DNA of 33,193 bases from Bacteroidetes bacterium UBA4414 (GTDB taxonomy: Bacteria > Bacteroidota > Bacteroidia > Chitinophagales > Chitinophagaceae), in the NCBI GenBank assembly GCA_002389765.1, contig DGQM01000012.1, positions 240 through 33,432 on the forward strand, in the 5' to 3' direction. The notes beneath the pieces are model-generated. The model had not been told where the DNA came from and did no database searches. It worked only from the letters and a program-made list of their open reading frames with translations. Below are positions 7,656 through 16,505 of this stretch, piece after piece. Position numbers and translations under genes: made by a program. How positions within the stretch are numbered: the stretch's first letter is position 1; every line of letters begins with the position of its first letter.

Positions 7656-8507
7656 ATGCATACCAGAAAGATTGTTTCAATTGCCGCTTTTACGGTATTC
7701 GCAGCAACGCTCAGTTTCACTGCCTGCAAGCGCGACAAAGACAACAACAGCAATGTTGATGTAGAAGAAGACACTTACTATGCCGATGATCAGGCACGTA
7801 TGGACCAGACATTCAGTGATGCACAAACACTATCGGATCAGGCTTATGATTTTGGGTCGGTGCAAATGAAAGGAGGCGTTAACCCGACCATTCTCAGCAG
7901 CTGTGCTACTGTAACTCGTGATACTACAAGCACACCAAAGAAAATAACAATAGACTTTGGCACAACTAACTGCCTATGTAACGACGGGCGATATCGTAAG
8001 GGCAAAATCATTATTACCTACTCCGGCCGATACAGAGACAGCGGCTCTGTACATACGATAGGCTTTGATGGCTATTATGTAAACAACAATCAGGTACTGG
8101 GCACAAAAACTGTAACCAATATGGGCAAAAACAGCAGTGGACAGTCTTATTTCAGCATAAATGTAAATGGTATGATGATACTGAATACAACAGGCGATAC
8201 CATATCGCATGTAGCAAGCCGTACACGTACCTGGATAGCTGGCGAAAGCACCACAGCATTGAGTGATGATGTTTACAGCATTACAGGCAGTGGCACCAAT
8301 ACAAGGGCAAATGGCAAGGTTGTAAATTATACAATCACCAGCCCGTTGACACTGGCACTAAACTGCAGGTGGATAGAACAGGGAACTGTAGACATTACGC
8401 CAGCTGGTGCAAGCAAAGCACGCACGTTGGACTATGGTAGTGGTACTTGTGACGATCAGGCAACTGTAAGCGTAAATGGTAAAACAAGAACCATTACGTT
8501 ACGATAA
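7656..8507 (+). CDS. Lipoprotein of unknown function
   Basis: This is a 283-residue lipoprotein. The signal peptide (MHTRKIVSIAAFTVFAATL) ends in a lipobox FTAC with the lipidated Cys at residue 24, followed by KRDKDNNSN. That Lys/Asp-rich run is close to the export signal used for surface lipoproteins in Bacteroidota, though the match is loose. The mature part is beta-rich and Ser/Thr/Gly-rich. It contains a CLCNDGRYRKGKIIITYSGRYRD segment and two further conserved-looking Cys, and ends in short strands (ATVSVNGKTRTITLR). No catalytic motif or named domain is recognised. Similar proteins are common in Chitinophagaceae as far as I recall. It is monocistronic, followed by a terminator. Confidence 0.8.
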   Translation: MHTRKIVSIAAFTVFAATLSFTACKRDKDNNSNVDVEEDTYYADDQARMDQTFSDAQTLSDQAYDFGSVQMKGGVNPTILSSCATVTRDTTSTPKKITIDFGTTNCLCNDGRYRKGKIIITYSGRYRDSGSVHTIGFDGYYVNNNQVLGTKTVTNMGKNSSGQSYFSINVNGMMILNTTGDTISHVASRTRTWIAGESTTALSDDVYSITGSGTNTRANGKVVNYTITSPLTLALNCRWIEQGTVDITPAGASKARTLDYGSGTCDDQATVSVNGKTRTITLR

Positions 8508-8539
8508 AGAACATTGAGGGTGTATTTTTTATACAACTA

Positions 8540-8571
8540 GGCAGCTTTTCTAAGCTGCCTTTATTTTTTAT
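8540..8571 (+). terminator. Rho-independent terminator after the lipoprotein gene
   Basis: A perfect eight-base stem GGCAGCTT (8540-8547) / AAGCTGCC (8552-8559) with loop TTCT is followed by a T-rich run. The hairpin lies just beyond the stop of the convergent DUF983 gene (8561) and the T-run overlaps that gene's last codons. Confidence 0.85.
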
Positions 8572-8959
8572 CGTATGGGTGAGAATCGTAGTAAATGGTA
8601 AAGTAAAGGAATAGCACTCTTGATAAACGCATAAACCATGGCTGCAAAAGCAGCGTTACGAATGTACTGGACATGAGGAAATAGTAAATGCTGTTATCAT
8701 CGTAGCTGATGCCAAATATAGGTGCATACCACAGCAGATTCAAAAACAGCATCATTACAGTTAATACATAATTGGTACCATAACCCATATTTTGCTCTTT
8801 GGCATACTTCATCCCACAATGCGGGCAATGCTCATGCATCTTTAAAGCAGTGCCTAATGGCAGCACATGTTTGGCAGTAAATACCCTGCCATGCCTGCAG
8901 TTGGGGCATCGCATTCTTAGCAGAGAAAAAACAATATTCGGTTTAGCAAATTGAGACAT
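8561..8959 (-). CDS. DUF983 family membrane protein with zinc ribbon
   Basis: The 132-residue protein has an N-terminal zinc-ribbon-like arrangement, MRCPNCRHGRVF followed about 20 residues later by HCPHCGMKY, giving two Cys pairs for one metal. Two membrane helices follow (about residues 63-82 and 88-110). This layout matches DUF983, a family with no assigned function that is frequent in Bacteroidota and Alphaproteobacteria. The ATG at 8959 gives the usual family N-terminus. It appears to be transcribed alone: a minus-strand terminator for the upstream dehydrogenase gene lies between the two. Confidence 0.85.
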   Translation of the reverse strand: MSQFAKPNIVFSLLRMRCPNCRHGRVFTAKHVLPLGTALKMHEHCPHCGMKYAKEQNMGYGTNYVLTVMMLFLNLLWYAPIFGISYDDNSIYYFLMSSTFVTLLLQPWFMRLSRVLFLYFTIYYDSHPYDKK

Positions 8960-8973
8960 GAATGCTGCAAAGA

Positions 8974-9005
8974 TAAAAAAGCCGCCCCACTATTGCAGGA
9001 CGGCT
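8974..9005 (-). terminator. Rho-independent terminator after the dehydrogenase gene
   Basis: On the minus strand the arm AGCCGTCC (9005-8998) pairs with GGGGCGGCT (8988-8980), with one G-T pair and one extra G in the stem, followed by a run of T (8979-8975). It lies about 30 bases after the stop of the 3-hydroxyacyl-CoA dehydrogenase gene. Confidence 0.8.
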
Positions 9006-9036
9006 ATGTGATTGGATTGAGCAGGATGCTGCTCTG

Positions 9037-10023
9037 TTATATTTTCCAGCCTTTGTTTTTGAAACGCTCGCTAACAACCAGCTCTTTGCTGCCCGGTGTG
9101 TATTTGTAGAAGCCTTCGCCGCTCTTTACACCATGGAAACCAGCCTGTACCATGTTTGCCAACAATGTAGCAGGTGCATATTTCTGGTTGCCGAAGCCCA
9201 TATGCAATACATTCATGATTGAGTAGCAAGTATCAAGACCAATAAAGTCTGCCAGTTGCAGTGGGCCCATCGGGTGAGCCATACCCAGTTTCATGATAGT
9301 ATCGATTTCCTCAACACCTGCAACACCTTCCTGCAGAGACAGGATAGCTTCGTTGATAAGTGGCATCAGGATGCGATTAGAGATGAAACCTGGATAGTCA
9401 TTTACTATACAAGGTACTTTGCCCAGATATGTAGACAGTGCATGGATGGTGTTAGTTACATCTGCGTCTGTAGCATAACCATTGATGATTTCCACCAGTT
9501 TCATCACAGGTACAGGGTTCATAAAGTGCATACCGATTACTTTGCCCGGACGCTTTGTATAAGAACCTATACGAGTAATAGAGATAGAAGAAGTATTAGT
9601 AGCAAGGATACATTTTTCAGGACACAGCTGATCCAGTTGCTGGAAGATTTTGATTTTCAGGTCGATGTTTTCAGTTGCAGCTTCAACAACGATGTCTGCA
9701 TCTTTCACTGCCTCTGCCATATCCGTATATGTAGATATGCGACCCAGTGCTTGTTGCTTAGCGTCTTCCGTCATTGCATTTTTAGCAATCTGGCGGTCCA
9801 TGTTTTTACCGATAGTAACCAACGCTTTGTCCATAGCAGCCTGGTTGATATCCATCATGTGAACATTGAAACCACTCTGAGCGAAAACATGGCAAATACC
9901 ATTGCCCATTGTACCCGAACCGATAACAGTAACAATCTTTAATTTTTCCAGCATAGCTTTTGTTTTTTCGTCGATAGATGTATCGCCAAGCTTTACAGCA
10001 TCAACAGTTTGTTGTTGTATCAT
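9037..10023 (-). CDS. 3-hydroxybutyryl-CoA (3-hydroxyacyl-CoA) dehydrogenase
   Basis: This enzyme interconverts 3-hydroxyacyl-CoA and 3-ketoacyl-CoA with NAD(H), in fatty-acid oxidation or butanoate-type metabolism. A Rossmann domain has VIGSGTMGNGICHVFA (GxGxxG at 35-40) and the acidic end of the second strand, MMDIN. Catalytic residues are in ATEN (E118) and MHFMNPVPVMKLVE (H166, N169), and N216 lies in DYPGFISNRI. The C-terminal dimer domain ends with GVKSGEGFYKY. At 328 residues it is 30-40 longer than usual Hbd/PaaH proteins because of an N-terminal extension (about 1-28). An internal ATG at 9954 would give 305 residues, so the start is uncertain. It is transcribed alone, divergent from the transglutaminase gene. 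It could equally be called hbd, fadB2 or paaH. Confidence 0.92.
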   Translation of the reverse strand: MIQQQTVDAVKLGDTSIDEKTKAMLEKLKIVTVIGSGTMGNGICHVFAQSGFNVHMMDINQAAMDKALVTIGKNMDRQIAKNAMTEDAKQQALGRISTYTDMAEAVKDADIVVEAATENIDLKIKIFQQLDQLCPEKCILATNTSSISITRIGSYTKRPGKVIGMHFMNPVPVMKLVEIINGYATDADVTNTIHALSTYLGKVPCIVNDYPGFISNRILMPLINEAILSLQEGVAGVEEIDTIMKLGMAHPMGPLQLADFIGLDTCYSIMNVLHMGFGNQKYAPATLLANMVQAGFHGVKSGEGFYKYTPGSKELVVSERFKNKGWKI

Positions 10024-10109
10024 TTAATAAAATATTTTTAAAACGTGCCTAAGGTAACATTTTCTTCATAAATCTTGTCTCATTAATGTAAATGTTAACC
10101 AACAGGATG

Positions 10110-10135
10110 TGGATTACTTTATATTTCATAATCCA
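10110..10135. repeat. 7-base inverted repeat in a divergent intergenic region
   Basis: TGGATTA (10110-10116) and TAATCCA (10129-10135) are perfect reverse complements with a 12-base spacer. They sit between the divergent dehydrogenase and transglutaminase genes, the largest gene-free stretch here (10024-10193). An operator is possible. In an A/T-rich interval of this size a chance dyad is also plausible. Confidence 0.25.
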
Positions 10136-10193
10136 TTTATTGAATATGTATTGTTTTTAACAAAGCGCATGCAATTATTGCGCTAAATTAGCC

Positions 10194-12812
10194 ATGCACT
10201 ATAATATGAGTATTCAACGCGCCACACCCGTAAACGAATTCTTAGCCAAAGTCTTGTTTTTGCTGTTACCTACAGCATTGGCTGGCTTCTTTCTGTTACA
10301 GAATGCTAATGAATACTTTTCTGTAGCACGTAACGAGGCAATCAGGCAAACTATTTACTTGTCTGCCGGCATGGGGGCAGCTGCCCTGCTATATGCATTC
10401 AGATTCAGGTTTTTACCATTGTTTGCGCTGCTTGCATTTGTATTATATAGTATATATAAAGGTTTAGATACGTATGCTGTCGGCGAGTTTGATGCCTTTT
10501 TTATCTCTATTCAGTTTCTGGTATTTGCCATCCTCTTTAGCATTGGCTGGCTGATGGGTTGGGGTTTTATACGCTTGCGGTATTGGGCGGTAGTTGTAGC
10601 CGCATCTATACTTACTGGTTGCATTTTAATAATAGCCAAAGAAAAAACAGATAGTGTAGACACACTATTAAGGGCATTCGCACCTGCGCTGATATATAGT
10701 GTGTACATCGTATTTACTACAGAGCAGATATATAATTACAAAGATAAGAGCGGCAAGTTCTGGTGGTTTCTCGCACGCAGGCTGGTAGGGTTCGGGCTAC
10801 TGTCTTCGCTGATATTGGCAGGTGTGGTATATACCATGCGCAAAGAGATAAAGGAAACCGTAGCCAACTATGGTGGTGCGGGGCAGAATGGCGAAACCAG
10901 CATGTTGAAGAAAAATCAGGATGGCACCTTCGACCTGAAAGACTACACCAAACTGCGCTCCAATCTTGGCCGTAGTAACGAATTGCTTTTCTGTGCACAT
11001 ATAGACAACTACTTCCCCGGCACAGAAACACCCAATCCGCTATATCTGACAGCATTTTACTATACCAAATTCGATACGCTTACCGAAACATTTGAGCGTG
11101 ATAAGACGATACCATATAACGACCTCTTCGAACCAGACCCATCGAAACTGCCGGTATTCTTTACCCAGTTCGATACCAATGTTATCAAAAACAGCCTTGC
11201 TACCAAGCTGCGCAAAAGTGTAGATGTGGAGATATACAGCAAAGACCTCTCCCCTTCTACTTATTTGGCGCCGAATGTTGGCTACTTTGTACAGCCCATT
11301 ACAGTAGAAAAAGACTTTAGGGATGAATTCAAATCAGCCTTCAGGGCAAAGGGCTATGTGTCTGAGCTGAACAGTGCCTACTTTGTATATAATGCCAAAG
11401 ACCCGCAGATAAAGAAATTTCAGGAGCAGCGTTTTGAGATACTGAGGCAGGTAAAAGGCTATGATGGTACGGATAAAAAGTTCATGGACTACTACACGTA
11501 CATGCCAAACGATGCCAAGTTCAATTCCATCAGCGAACTGGCGCACCGTGTAACCAAAGATGCTAAAACACCTGTAGACAGGGTGCTTGCCATCAGGGAC
11601 TATTTCCTCTCCAAAGACGAAAACGGCGAACAGCTCTTCAGTTATACCGATAATCCCGGTGTACCCGATATACCCAATGCATCCAAACTGATGTACTTCC
11701 TTTTTGAGAATCATAAAGGTTATTGTGCATATTATGCTGGGGCCACCCTTTTTATGTTGCGTTCACTGGGTATTCCATCCCGCATCACGGTTGGGTTTAT
11801 GACAGTAGACCGCAGTGATAAAAACAAGGGATGGTATTGGTACTATGCAGACCAAGCGCATGCATGGGTGCAGGTTTACTTCCCCGGCTATGGTTGGTTA
11901 GATTTTGATACAACTGTTGGTAATAATGATGCAGAAGAAAGCCCTAAGCCCGATGGTACCCCACCAATGCAACCACCACGCGCATGGCTGGCCGCTGACG
12001 GCATTGTAGAAAACGTGGATACCATAAAGAAAATGATGACGCTGGAAGTGAAGCATTTGATTTTCCACGATAAAGAATATAATACTACGGAGGCGCAACC
12101 AGTATTAATGGATTTGAAGATTGCAACCGTACACAGAGATAGTGTAGATGTACCCATCAGTAATATTCAAAAAGGAGACGAAGCTACTGCGGTGTCTTAT
12201 GCCGACGCCATGAAAAAACTGGAGCCTGTTGCAGGTGAAAAAGGAGAAGCTCTCATCAATCGTTTCCCTAAGCCCACACCTGTGGATGAAGTATACCTGA
12301 AACGTAAAGACACTGGTAAACCTGAAGAGAAACCGCAAACAACCAAAGCTGAAAAACCATTAACTGTTAAAGAAATTGCCCTAAGGGTCGCAATAGCTTT
12401 GGCATTGCTGATTTTCATAGCGTTTACACTTCCTGCTGCGGTATGGCTTTATTATCGTCTCAGAGCCAGCAATGCTACAGCTACAAGCAAAGCATATTGG
12501 GTGTACCGTGCTTCTAGCTACTACCTGCATATATGCGGCATACCTCGCGGAGAGGAAACCCCTATGCAGTATGCTACCAAAACAATTGACCCGATGTTTG
12601 GCACAGCATTTACTGCATTTATGAACTTGTACTTGAAACAGAAGTATGCTAATCAGGCTCCTACAAATGCGGAACAGGATAAAGTATCTTCATTCCTGCA
12701 ACCATTCATTAAAACCGTTAGGTCGAAAGTATCATTCAGTAAAAGATTTACAGGCTTCCTGAACCCATTGAGGATGCTCAGCTTCTTTATTAAACCTGAA
12801 GACAACGATTAA
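10194..12812 (+). CDS. Large membrane protein with transglutaminase-like domain
   Basis: The 872-residue protein starts with about six membrane helices (residues 15-215). A ~250-residue extracytoplasmic region follows, then a transglutaminase-like cysteine-protease fold. Its triad is visible: Cys511 in HKGYCAYYAGATLFMLRSLG, His556 in DQAHAWVQVYFPGYGW, and an Asp in WLDFDTT. A helix at about 728-752 returns the chain to the membrane, with a C-terminal cytoplasmic tail. The plan recalls the TgpA/DUF3488-DUF4129 proteins, which usually lie next to an MoxR ATPase and a DUF58 gene; those partners are absent here. The target is unknown; cleavage or crosslinking of periplasmic peptides is inference. 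The start may be the ATG at 10194 or the one at 10206. Confidence 0.82.
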   Translation: MHYNMSIQRATPVNEFLAKVLFLLLPTALAGFFLLQNANEYFSVARNEAIRQTIYLSAGMGAAALLYAFRFRFLPLFALLAFVLYSIYKGLDTYAVGEFDAFFISIQFLVFAILFSIGWLMGWGFIRLRYWAVVVAASILTGCILIIAKEKTDSVDTLLRAFAPALIYSVYIVFTTEQIYNYKDKSGKFWWFLARRLVGFGLLSSLILAGVVYTMRKEIKETVANYGGAGQNGETSMLKKNQDGTFDLKDYTKLRSNLGRSNELLFCAHIDNYFPGTETPNPLYLTAFYYTKFDTLTETFERDKTIPYNDLFEPDPSKLPVFFTQFDTNVIKNSLATKLRKSVDVEIYSKDLSPSTYLAPNVGYFVQPITVEKDFRDEFKSAFRAKGYVSELNSAYFVYNAKDPQIKKFQEQRFEILRQVKGYDGTDKKFMDYYTYMPNDAKFNSISELAHRVTKDAKTPVDRVLAIRDYFLSKDENGEQLFSYTDNPGVPDIPNASKLMYFLFENHKGYCAYYAGATLFMLRSLGIPSRITVGFMTVDRSDKNKGWYWYYADQAHAWVQVYFPGYGWLDFDTTVGNNDAEESPKPDGTPPMQPPRAWLAADGIVENVDTIKKMMTLEVKHLIFHDKEYNTTEAQPVLMDLKIATVHRDSVDVPISNIQKGDEATAVSYADAMKKLEPVAGEKGEALINRFPKPTPVDEVYLKRKDTGKPEEKPQTTKAEKPLTVKEIALRVAIALALLIFIAFTLPAAVWLYYRLRASNATATSKAYWVYRASSYYLHICGIPRGEETPMQYATKTIDPMFGTAFTAFMNLYLKQKYANQAPTNAEQDKVSSFLQPFIKTVRSKVSFSKRFTGFLNPLRMLSFFIKPEDND

Positions 12813-12902
12813 TACTTTAAAGCAAAAACATATACTTATTATAGAAGTCCCAATTTTAACCTAAAAGAGAACTATTTAAGGACAAGCCAAACAAGATTTT
12901 TT

Positions 12903-12910
12903 TAGCTTTG
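12903..12910 (+). promoter_or_regulatory. -7 promoter box upstream of the PBP1A gene
   Basis: TAGCTTTG matches TAnnTTTG exactly, 24 bases before the TTG start at 12935. No good -33 TTTG is seen at the best distance, so the call rests on one element. It would serve the PBP1A-HD unit and perhaps the lpx genes beyond. Confidence 0.4.
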
Positions 12911-12934
12911 CCAAACCATTAAATATCTGACCAC

Positions 12935-15187
12935 TTGCAGCAACAAAATCAAACGGGGCAAAAAAGAAGCGTAAAACTACTCTGGAAGGCATTCTGGATT
13001 GGTGTTGTGGTATTCAATCTGCTCATCATATTCATGAACATGGGATGGCTTGGTTACATGCCGTCTATGAAGGAGTTGGAAAACCCTAGTAGCGCCTTGT
13101 CGTCTGATGTTTATGCTGCAGATGGGACGCTGATTGGCCGTTACTATGTTCAGGACCGCTCTACCAGCAAATATTCAGAAATATCGCCCAATATATTCAA
13201 TGCCCTGCTGGCAACAGAAGATGCCCGTTTTTACGACCACTCTGGTATAGACCCTGTTGCTACTGTTGCTATACCGTTCTATGTACTGACAGGTAAAAAA
13301 CGTGGTTCATCTACCATAACGCAGCAGCTTGCCAAAAACCTCTTCCCTAGAGAGAACCAGAACATGCTCACCCTCCCCTTCATTAAACTGAAAGAATGGG
13401 TAATGGCGGTGAAACTGGAACGCAACCTTACTAAAAACGAAATCATAACACTATACCTCAATACCGTACCATTTGGCGACAATGTATACGGTATACGCAA
13501 CGCTTCTCTTACTTTTTTCAACAAAACACCTGATAAAGTAAGCATCAATGAGGCCGCAGTATTGATAGGTATGCTGAAGGGCAATACGCTTTACAATCCT
13601 CGTCGTAACCCTAAAAATGCACTTAACAGACGCAACGTAGTGGTAGACCAGATGGCAAATTATGGCTATCTGAAAGAGTCTGATGCAGAGAAAGTAAAAC
13701 AAGAGCCTATAGTGCTGGATTATCACAAGCTTGATTATCACGAAGGCACGGCTCCATACTTCCGCCAGATAGTAGAACAGGAAGTAAAGAAAGTATGCAA
13801 AGAACTAAAGAAACCTGACGGTACTAACTATAATATATATAAAGACGGTCTTAAGATATATACTACCCTCAACCTGAAGATGCAACAATATGCAGAAGCT
13901 TCGGTTGAGGAACACATAGCTGAAATACAGAAACTCTTTGCTCAACAATCAGGCTATCGTGATGGTGCTATTTGGGTAACGAACAAAAAGTATCTGGACA
14001 AAGCCATTAAAGAAACAGACAGGTATCGTGCGCTGAAAGAAGACGGGAAAAGTCACAATGAAATCATTTCAGAGCTTGGCCATCCTGTTAAAATGAAAGT
14101 ATTTTCATGGAATAAAGAGCATACAAAGGACACCATTATGAGTCCGATAGACTCTATCAAGTACATGAAAATGTTCCTGTCAGCAGGCTTCATGGCTATG
14201 GACCCATATACAGGCGAGGTAAAAGCATGGGTGGGTGGTATAGACCATAATTATTTCCAGTACGACCACGTAAACGTTAATACAAAAAGGCAGGTTGGTT
14301 CTACCATTAAACCACTACTCTATTGCCTGGCAGTAGACAATGGCTTCTCACCTTGTGGTTCGGTATCTACACAACCACAGCAATTCCCATATGTAGGTAT
14401 GTATGATGCCGGCGGTAGCAAGTACGGGCAGCTGCCTATGGCAAAAGCATTAGCGCTTTCTGTCAACAACGCAGCGCTATATCTTATTAAGCAAGTAGGT
14501 GTAGATGCTTTTGCAGACTTCCTGCAGAAGTGTGGTATTCGTAGCAAGTTTGATAAAGTGCCTGCATTAGCACTTGGTGTGCCAGATATTTCTCTTTATG
14601 AAATGCTGGGCGCATATACTATGTTCCCTAACGGCGGCATGAATGTGCAGCCATACTTCATTACTAAGATTGAAGATAAAAACGGTGCGCTCATCAAGAG
14701 CTTTGTTCCTGAGCAGAAAGAAATTATCAATGCAGGCACCGCATATAAGATTGTTAAGCTGATGCGAGGTGTTGTGGATTATGGTACGGCTAAGAGGTTG
14801 CGTTACAGATATGGCCTGACATCAGACATTGCAGGTAAAACAGGTACTACCAACAAGCAAGCAGATGCTTGGTTTATAGGCTACACTCCACAGATACTGG
14901 CAGGTGCATGGGTTGGTTGCGATGACAGGTTTCTCCGTTTCAATAGCGAGGCTCTTGGACAGGGTGCAGCGGCAGCATTGCCTATCTGGGCACTTTTCAT
15001 GAAGAAAGTATATGCTGACAAATCGCTTGATATAAGAACAGATGCACAGTTTAAAGAGCCTGAAAACTTTGACGACTGTAACGTGTACGACCCTACCAGT
15101 ATGGAACGCCAAGGAACATATAACTCGAGCGGTACTGTACCTAGTGAGCAGAATGATGAACCCGTAGAAGATACAGATTGGCAATAA
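12935..15187 (+). CDS. Bifunctional penicillin-binding protein 1A
   Basis: This class A PBP polymerises lipid II and crosslinks the glycan strands at the outer face of the inner membrane. The 750-residue protein has a membrane anchor at about 15-37. Its GT51 domain shows ATEDARFYDHSGID (catalytic E95), the SSTITQQLAKNLFPRE region and ITLYLNTVPFG. The transpeptidase domain has all three penicillin-binding motifs: STIK with active Ser 456, SVN at 509-511 and KTGT at 635-638. The acidic C-terminal tail is low-complexity. The start is a TTG at 12935; any later ATG would cut into the membrane anchor. A -7 box lies at 12903-12910. The HD-domain gene follows 19 bases after the stop. It is the second GT51 protein of the window, after MtgA. 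Confidence 0.95.
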   Translation: MQQQNQTGQKRSVKLLWKAFWIGVVVFNLLIIFMNMGWLGYMPSMKELENPSSALSSDVYAADGTLIGRYYVQDRSTSKYSEISPNIFNALLATEDARFYDHSGIDPVATVAIPFYVLTGKKRGSSTITQQLAKNLFPRENQNMLTLPFIKLKEWVMAVKLERNLTKNEIITLYLNTVPFGDNVYGIRNASLTFFNKTPDKVSINEAAVLIGMLKGNTLYNPRRNPKNALNRRNVVVDQMANYGYLKESDAEKVKQEPIVLDYHKLDYHEGTAPYFRQIVEQEVKKVCKELKKPDGTNYNIYKDGLKIYTTLNLKMQQYAEASVEEHIAEIQKLFAQQSGYRDGAIWVTNKKYLDKAIKETDRYRALKEDGKSHNEIISELGHPVKMKVFSWNKEHTKDTIMSPIDSIKYMKMFLSAGFMAMDPYTGEVKAWVGGIDHNYFQYDHVNVNTKRQVGSTIKPLLYCLAVDNGFSPCGSVSTQPQQFPYVGMYDAGGSKYGQLPMAKALALSVNNAALYLIKQVGVDAFADFLQKCGIRSKFDKVPALALGVPDISLYEMLGAYTMFPNGGMNVQPYFITKIEDKNGALIKSFVPEQKEIINAGTAYKIVKLMRGVVDYGTAKRLRYRYGLTSDIAGKTGTTNKQADAWFIGYTPQILAGAWVGCDDRFLRFNSEALGQGAAAALPIWALFMKKVYADKSLDIRTDAQFKEPENFDDCNVYDPTSMERQGTYNSSGTVPSEQNDEPVEDTDWQ

Positions 15188-15206
15188 GCGAAGGAAAGAC
15201 GAACAG

Positions 15207-16424
15207 ATGAACATTAGAGGAAAGATTATTAATGACCCCGTATATGGTTTCTTAAGATTCCCGGAAGAAGAACTACTACAGATTATCAACCACCCGTATT
15301 TCCAACGCTTGCGCAACATCAAGCAGATGGGTATGGCGCAGTTGGTATATCCCGGTGCTGTACATACACGTTTCCACCACTCTTTGGGTGCTTGTCATCT
15401 AATGGGCAAGGCATTGGATGAATTGAAAGCCAAAGGTCTTGAAGTTTCTAAACAGGAATATACGGCCGCACGTATAGCTATATTATTGCACGATGTAGGT
15501 CATGCTCCATTCTCACACGCATTGGAGCATACGCTGATAGAAGGTGTTGCTCATGAAGATATCTCTAAACTGATAATGCAGCAGATGAATACCGAGATGG
15601 GAGACATATTGTCTGATGCTATCGAAATATTCAATTCTTCTTACCCCAAACAATACCTGCACCAGTTAGTTTCCAGCCAATTGGATGTAGATAGGATGGA
15701 CTACCTGAACCGCGATAGTTTTTACACGGGCGTATCAGAAGGTGTTATTGGTTATGACCGTATACTACAAATGCTTACTGTAAATGACGGCAGGCTCATG
15801 GTAGAGGAAAAAGGAGTGCACTCTGTAGAGAAATTCATCATTGCACGCCGCTTAATGTATTGGCAGGTATACCTGCACAAAACAGTGCTTTCGGCAGAGA
15901 TATTATTGATAAACATATTGAAGCGCGCAAAAGAACTGGCTGAAAAAGGTATAGAACTATTCACTACTCCTGCGTTCCGCTTTTTTCTATACAACAACCT
16001 GAATGCTGATAGTTTTGCTGAAAATAAAGAGCTGTTATCACTTTATTGCCAGTTGGACGATAACGATATTATGACTTCCATAAAAGTATGGAGAAGTAAT
16101 GAGGACAAGATATTGTCTAACCTTTGCAAGATGATAACGGAACGCAGGCTATACAAAGTTGTATTAAGCACATCCAATCCGGAGGAGTTGTACGAACAGA
16201 AGAAAAAAGAACTGCAGGAAAAATATAATATACCTGACGAGGAAATTGGATATTACCTGTCAACGGGTTTCACATCCAATAATACCTACAATATCAACGA
16301 TGAAAAGATACAAATAGCCATGAAAGACGGAGCTGTAAGAGATATATCAGAAATTGATAACCCTGTTGTAAATCAAGCACTTGCAAAACTTGTACATAAA
16401 AACTATATTTGTTATATAAGCTGA
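15207..16424 (+). CDS. HD-domain phosphohydrolase (SAMHD1/dGTPase-like)
   Basis: This 405-residue cytoplasmic protein contains the metal-binding HD signature in the order expected for dNTPase-like proteins. HTRFHHSLG (H53, H57/58) is followed by LLHDVGHAPFSHALEHTL (H95, D96) and then SSQLDVDRMDYLNRD, which provides the last Asp (D160 or D165). The N-terminal NDPVYGFLRFPEEE and FQRLRNIKQMG segments are typical of the YdhJ/SAMHD1-like branch. Family knowledge supports phosphohydrolase activity, perhaps on dNTPs; the substrate is not known. It lies 19 bases after PBP1A and 81 bases before lpxD, so it may share a transcript with either, which would be an unusual setting for a nucleotide enzyme. 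Confidence 0.88.
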   Translation: MNIRGKIINDPVYGFLRFPEEELLQIINHPYFQRLRNIKQMGMAQLVYPGAVHTRFHHSLGACHLMGKALDELKAKGLEVSKQEYTAARIAILLHDVGHAPFSHALEHTLIEGVAHEDISKLIMQQMNTEMGDILSDAIEIFNSSYPKQYLHQLVSSQLDVDRMDYLNRDSFYTGVSEGVIGYDRILQMLTVNDGRLMVEEKGVHSVEKFIIARRLMYWQVYLHKTVLSAEILLINILKRAKELAEKGIELFTTPAFRFFLYNNLNADSFAENKELLSLYCQLDDNDIMTSIKVWRSNEDKILSNLCKMITERRLYKVVLSTSNPEELYEQKKKELQEKYNIPDEEIGYYLSTGFTSNNTYNINDEKIQIAMKDGAVRDISEIDNPVVNQALAKLVHKNYICYIS

Positions 16425-16505
16425 TTTACAAGAGTATAGCCGCTGTTTTACAGCCATTTCAAAAGGATAACGTAAATTACACTCAATTTTTTTCAATACT
16501 ACAGG

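Noticed and set aside
9256..9942. 228-codon plus-strand open frame opposite the 3-hydroxyacyl-CoA dehydrogenase
   Set aside because: The dehydrogenase motifs are unambiguous on the other strand; the antisense protein is rich in Cys, His and Phe with no domain signal.
10170..10185. GCAATTATTGC palindrome just upstream of the transglutaminase gene
   Set aside because: It is short and A/T-rich in the middle. Without conservation data it cannot be told from chance.
16442..16454. Small hairpin GCTGT-TTT-ACAGC between the HD gene and lpxD
   Set aside because: The stem is only five bases and is not followed by a T-run, so it is a poor terminator; chance is likely.
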